From: Eubacteriales bacterium
Lineage (GTDB): Bacteria > Bacillota > Clostridia > Lachnospirales > Lachnospiraceae
Length of the DNA stretch: 64,000 nt
Assembly (NCBI GenBank): GCA_030539395.1
Contig: JAUNSC010000002.1
Span: forward strand, 109,115-173,114
Reading direction: 5' to 3'
Part shown: positions 60,480-64,000 of the stretch, in pieces
Layout of the letters: each line of letters opens with the position of its first letter
Position numbering within the stretch: the stretch's first letter is position 1
Position numbers and translations under genes: made by a program
Notes under the pieces: generated by a model
Told to the model about the DNA's origin: nothing
What the model saw: the letters and a program-made list of their open reading frames with translations, nothing else
Databases searched by the model: none

Positions 60480-61418
60480 TTATCCCAGTTGCATTCCATG
60501 CTTAAGTTCAAATCCCCGCAGGAAAGCATCCGCCGGCATTCTCTTTTTTCCTTCCAGCTGAAGTTCCTCAATATAAAGCAGGCCATCTCCGGTCTGAACT
60601 CCAATCTTCTGTTTTGTCACTTCCGTAATTGTTCCCGGTGTTTCCGTCTCATATTTTCCTGAATCTTTAACAGATGCTTTCCATATCTTTAAGGTCTTTC
60701 CCCCAAGATGTGTATAGGCACTGGGCCATGGATTTAATCCTCTGATAAGTCTTTCAATTTCCACCGCCCCTTTGTTCCAGTCGATATTACCCGTCTTCTT
60801 TGTAAGCATGGCTGCATACGCTGTAGGGCTCTCTTTTGGCTGGGAAACCGGCACAACTTCGCCTTTTTCCAGCTTATCCAGAGTCTCCAGTAACAATTCT
60901 GCCCCCACTGCACTCAATTTATCAAAAAGGCTTCCTCCCGTTTCATAAAAAGCAAGTTCCAGTTCTTTTTTCAACAGCATATCTCCGGTATCAAGTCCGG
61001 TGTCCATTTTCATTGTTGTTACACCGGATTTTTTCTCTCCGTTGATTACCGCCCACTGTATCGGTGCCGCTCCCCGGTATTTGGGGAGAAGGGATGCATG
61101 AACATTTACGCAGCCGAATTTTGGCAGACGCAATATCTCCGCCGGTATGATCTGGCCAAATGCCACAACCACGATCACATCAGGACAGATTTCTTTCAAC
61201 TGCTGTATCACTTCCGGATCTTTTACTTTTACAGGCTGATAAACAGGTACCTGAGCCGCTGCCGCCACTTCTTTCACCGGTGTAAACTGCATTTCTTTTC
61301 CTCTGCCTCTGGGTTTATCCGGCTGTGAATAGACAGCCGCCACCTCATGTTTTGATTCAAGCAGCGCCTTCAATGTACCTGTTGCAAAATCCGGAGTTCC
61401 CATAAAAACAACCCGCAT
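60480..61418 (-). CDS. fmt: methionyl-tRNA formyltransferase
   Basis: Fmt formylates initiator Met-tRNA. The 312-residue protein has 'VVFMGTPDFATGTLKAL', the 10-formyl-THF-binding 'NVHASLLPKYRGAAPIQWAV' (catalytic Asn-His), 'TTMKMDTGLDTGD', and a C-terminal tRNA-binding barrel. The ATG at 61416-61418 follows GGAGG; an in-frame start 21 bp upstream covers that site. It partners def, 42 bp upstream, which removes the formyl group after translation. Confidence 0.97.
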   Translation of the reverse strand: MRVVFMGTPDFATGTLKALLESKHEVAAVYSQPDKPRGRGKEMQFTPVKEVAAAAQVPVYQPVKVKDPEVIQQLKEICPDVIVVVAFGQIIPAEILRLPKFGCVNVHASLLPKYRGAAPIQWAVINGEKKSGVTTMKMDTGLDTGDMLLKKELELAFYETGGSLFDKLSAVGAELLLETLDKLEKGEVVPVSQPKESPTAYAAMLTKKTGNIDWNKGAVEIERLIRGLNPWPSAYTHLGGKTLKIWKASVKDSGKYETETPGTITEVTKQKIGVQTGDGLLYIEELQLEGKKRMPADAFLRGFELKHGMQLG

Positions 61419-61459
61419 TGTCTGTTCCTCCTGTTCCAAAATCTATAATAAATCAAGTT

Positions 61460-61951
61460 CTAAACTTCATCAAAGTCCTCTTCCACAGGAATATCCTCAT
61501 TGCTGTAAAGAGGTCCTTCCACAAGTTTCGTATACATGATTCCGTCAAGGTGATCACACTCATGACATATTGCACGCGCCAGAAGCTCTTCCCCCTCCAG
61601 AATAAACTCTTCCATATTTTCATCCATGGCTCTTACTTTTACATAATTGGGCCGCGTCACTATACCGCTCTTCCCGGGAAGGCTTAAGCAGCCTTCATAT
61701 CCTGTCTGGCTTCCATCCGTTTCTTCAATCACCGGATTAATCATTACTATGGGGTCTTCCCCCACATCAATCACCACAATTCTTTTCAAAACTCCAACCT
61801 GCGGTGCGGCAAGTCCTACACCGTTCTGATCATACATCGTTTCAAACATATCATCTATCAGCTCTTTAATACGCGGTGTTATTTCTCTCACTTCTCTGCA
61901 TTTTTTCTCAAGGACTGCATCTCCCTGAATTCTCACATTACGGATTGCCAT
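61460..61951 (-). CDS. def: peptide deformylase
   Basis: Def removes the N-formyl group of new proteins. The 163-residue metalloenzyme has all three motifs: 'GVGLAAPQVG', 'EGCLSLPG' (metal Cys) and 'HECDHLDG' (metal His, catalytic Glu). GAGGAAATT precedes the ATG. Confidence 0.98.
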   Translation of the reverse strand: MAIRNVRIQGDAVLEKKCREVREITPRIKELIDDMFETMYDQNGVGLAAPQVGVLKRIVVIDVGEDPIVMINPVIEETDGSQTGYEGCLSLPGKSGIVTRPNYVKVRAMDENMEEFILEGEELLARAICHECDHLDGIMYTKLVEGPLYSNEDIPVEEDFDEV

Positions 61952-61966
61952 AATTTCCTCCTTTAG

Positions 61967-64000
61967 CTACATATCAATTTCAAACTGGATATTTATATTC
62001 CGGTATCCTTCATTTACCTCCATATACTGTTCCAGTCTGGATTTTATTTCTGTCAGTTCTCTTACGGAATCTGACTTTATATAAAGAACCTTCCGGTATA
62101 TTTCCTGTATCCTTGCTATGGACTCATCTGCCGGTCCGATCACATTTCCTTTATGTTCTCCATAAATCCGCAGGACCATTTTCCTGAGATATTCCATAGC
62201 CGTCTGCAAATGTTCCTCCTGACGTCCGCTTCCATGTATGGACATCATCTTTTTCACCGGAGGATAACCTGCCACCATCCGATAGCTGATTTCTTCATCG
62301 TAAAACTCTGCATAATCCTGTGCTGCGGCAGTGCGTATACAATAGTGTTCCGGATCATATGTCTGAATAACCACCTCACCCGGTTCTTTTCCTCTTCCCG
62401 CTCTTCCGGCCGCCTGAGTCAAAAGCTGGAACGTTCTCTCTGATGCCCGGTAATCCTGTGCAAAAAGAGACAAATCTGCCGCCAGTATCCCTACAAGCGT
62501 CACATTAGGAAAATCATGTCCCTTCACGATCATCTGCGTTCCTATTAAAATATCAGCTTCCTGATTTGCAAATGCCGAAAGAATTTTTTCATGTCCATCC
62601 TTTTCCCTGGTGGTGTCCATATCCATACGCAGCACCCTGGCCTCCGGAAACTGTTTCTGTACTATTTCCTGTGCCTGCTGTGTTCCGATTCCGAATCCGC
62701 TTATAAACTCGGATCCACACTCCGGGCAGCGCACAGGTTTTGCCTCCTGATGTCCGCAATAATGACATACCATTCTTCCATTGCCATGCAGAGAAAGAGA
62801 TACATCACAATGAGGGCACATGATCACATGACCGCATGAGCGGCAGGATATAAATCCCGAATAGCCTCTCCTGTTAAGAAAGAGCATCACCTGCTGCCCG
62901 CTTTTAAGGCGTTCCCGGATTTTTTCTCCAAGCACTTTTGAGATAATACTGCGATTGCCGCCGGCCATCTCCTCTCTCATATCCACAATATGTGAGGTGG
63001 GAAGTGCACTGTCCTTTGCACGTTTATCCAGCCTGTATAAATTATATTCTCCATCCAGCGCCCTTTTGTACGCCTCCAGAGATGGTGTTGCCGACCCCAG
63101 CACAACAAGTGCATTTTCTATCTCCGCCCTGTGTATCCCAGTCTCCCTGGCATGATACCTTGGTGCAGATTCGCTTTGATAAGTCGGCTCATGCTCCTCA
63201 TCTATGATAATGATCCCAAGATTCGGAAACGGTGTAAACAATGCCGATCTGGGACCGATCATCACATCTATATCCCCGTTTCTTGCCCGCAGGAACTGGT
63301 CATACCGCTCCCCCTGTGACAATTTAGAGTGAATGACGGATGTGCGTTCTCCAAACCGGCGGTAAAACCGCATGACTGTCTGATACGTAAGAGCTATCTC
63401 GGGTATCAATACAATTGCCTGCTTTCCCCTCGCAATCACATCAGCAATCAATTCCATATATACTTCCGTTTTTCCACTTCCGGTGATCCCGTGAATCAAT
63501 GATACTCTTTTCCCCGATGTTTTCCCGCGGCGGACAATATCTTCAACGATTTTCTGCTGCTGTTCGTTCAATATGACTGTGCCGGCCTTTTCCTGCTTCA
63601 TGTGTACCGGATTACGATATACTTTAAAAGACTCGCAGGCTAAAATCCCCTGTTTTTCCATTGCTTTTACCGCTTCTGATGAAACATTCAGCTTTCCCGT
63701 CACAAGTTCATAGGGTATCTCTTTTTCATCGGAAAGTGCCTCCAGAAGCCGCAGTCTCGCTCTCTGGTTTTTCTGCCGGAAAAAGGCAAGCCTTTGTACC
63801 GTTTCTTCTTTATCTATTAGCAGCCGGATCATTTTTTTCTCCTTCTGCCGCATCTTCTTCTTTACCGGAAGAACGGTCCTGAGGGCCTGTATCATAGTGG
63901 TTCCATATATATCCCGCATCCAGGCTGCCAGCTCCACCAACCGGTCTTCACAGGTAATCTGGGATTCATCTGTCAGTACATCCTGGACCTCTTTCATTTT
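61967..64000 (-). CDS. priA: primosomal helicase PriA (5' end beyond the window)
   Basis: PriA restarts stalled replication forks. The visible part is 677 codons; the frame is open to position 64000 and the N-terminal DNA-binding region is incomplete, since full PriA is usually 730-800 residues. Visible are Walker A 'GITGSGKTEVYM', 'IIIDEEHEPTYQSE', 'LGSATPSLEAY', the helicase motif 'LNRRGYSGF', a zinc-binding region with eight cysteines ('CRSCGHVIMCPHC', 'CHYCGH', 'CPECGSEF'), and 'TQAAGRAGRG'. It heads the operon with def 15 bp downstream. Confidence 0.97.
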   Translation of the reverse strand, partial: KMKEVQDVLTDESQITCEDRLVELAAWMRDIYGTTMIQALRTVLPVKKKMRQKEKKMIRLLIDKEETVQRLAFFRQKNQRARLRLLEALSDEKEIPYELVTGKLNVSSEAVKAMEKQGILACESFKVYRNPVHMKQEKAGTVILNEQQQKIVEDIVRRGKTSGKRVSLIHGITGSGKTEVYMELIADVIARGKQAIVLIPEIALTYQTVMRFYRRFGERTSVIHSKLSQGERYDQFLRARNGDIDVMIGPRSALFTPFPNLGIIIIDEEHEPTYQSESAPRYHARETGIHRAEIENALVVLGSATPSLEAYKRALDGEYNLYRLDKRAKDSALPTSHIVDMREEMAGGNRSIISKVLGEKIRERLKSGQQVMLFLNRRGYSGFISCRSCGHVIMCPHCDVSLSLHGNGRMVCHYCGHQEAKPVRCPECGSEFISGFGIGTQQAQEIVQKQFPEARVLRMDMDTTREKDGHEKILSAFANQEADILIGTQMIVKGHDFPNVTLVGILAADLSLFAQDYRASERTFQLLTQAAGRAGRGKEPGEVVIQTYDPEHYCIRTAAAQDYAEFYDEEISYRMVAGYPPVKKMMSIHGSGRQEEHLQTAMEYLRKMVLRIYGEHKGNVIGPADESIARIQEIYRKVLYIKSDSVRELTEIKSRLEQYMEVNEGYRNINIQFEIDM

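Overview
The window looks like a chromosomal stretch from a low-to-mid GC Gram-positive Clostridia, most likely a Lachnospiraceae gut commensal (Blautia-like; a guess from protein flavour, not a search). Evidence: strong AGGAGG-type ribosome binding sites, frequent GTG/TTG starts, HPr kinase, PASTA kinase/PP2C pair, the Firmicutes priA-def-fmt-rsmB-rlmN-prpC-prkC-rsgA-rpe-thiN gene order, a Firmicutes-type dcw cluster, and pyrK/pyrD type 1B. Nearly all genes are on the minus strand; plus-strand genes are a small membrane protein (2247), a class A PBP (21313) and a LacI regulator (51310). I saw no tRNA, rRNA, CRISPR array, IS element or phage gene.

Layout. 1-2.8 kb: edge of a lipoprotein gene, a membrane-anchored deacetylase-like protein with three internal repeats, and a small conserved-looking membrane protein. 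2.8-10.9 kb: a visibly AT-richer sugar island, transcribed leftwards: GH32-like glycosidase, ABC sugar-binding protein, two CUT1-type permeases separated by a Gfo/Idh/MocA oxidoreductase, an aldo/keto reductase and a LacI regulator. No ATPase and no sugar kinase are encoded, so a shared MsmX-type ATPase is expected elsewhere. 10.9-14 kb: pyrC-pyrK-pyrD with a structured leader. 14-19 kb: complete branched-chain amino acid ABC transporter livJHMGF. 19-21.2 kb: murI with a DUF1934 protein, and a YigZ/IMPACT protein. 21.3-24.1 kb: class A PBP. 24.1-28.9 kb: glcK, hprK, uvrC and a nucleotidyltransferase. 28.9-30.2 kb: amidase with cell-wall-binding repeats.

30.3-43.6 kb: dcw cluster mraZ-rsmH-ftsL-PBP-PBP-mraY-murD-ftsW-murA-ftsQ-ftsZ, with an apparent MraZ operator array at the mraZ promoter and a 52-53 bp tandem repeat in the mraY leader; murG, murC, murE, murF and ftsA are absent from it. 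43.7-45.8 kb: lgt and ychF. 45.9-52.3 kb: a second sugar-type cluster (CUT2/Rbs-like binding protein, permease, double ATPase) with an alpha/beta hydrolase and a divergent LacI regulator. 52.4-64 kb: the priA-to-thiN operon of translation maturation, rRNA modification, Ser/Thr kinase signalling and ribosome assembly; priA runs off the window.

How it works together: most of the window is envelope synthesis and division plus central housekeeping. The two accessory modules are the LacI-controlled uptake clusters. A repeated theme is that each of the three solute-binding-protein genes is followed by a strong stem-loop before the rest of its operon, and each encodes a signal peptide without a lipobox cysteine. 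I found no clear defence or mobile system; the best candidates for something undescribed are the GH32/two-oxidoreductase pathway, the hydrolase/CUT2 cluster, the pyrC leader and the mraY leader repeat. Promoters, operators and hairpins were found by eye and not scored by any program.
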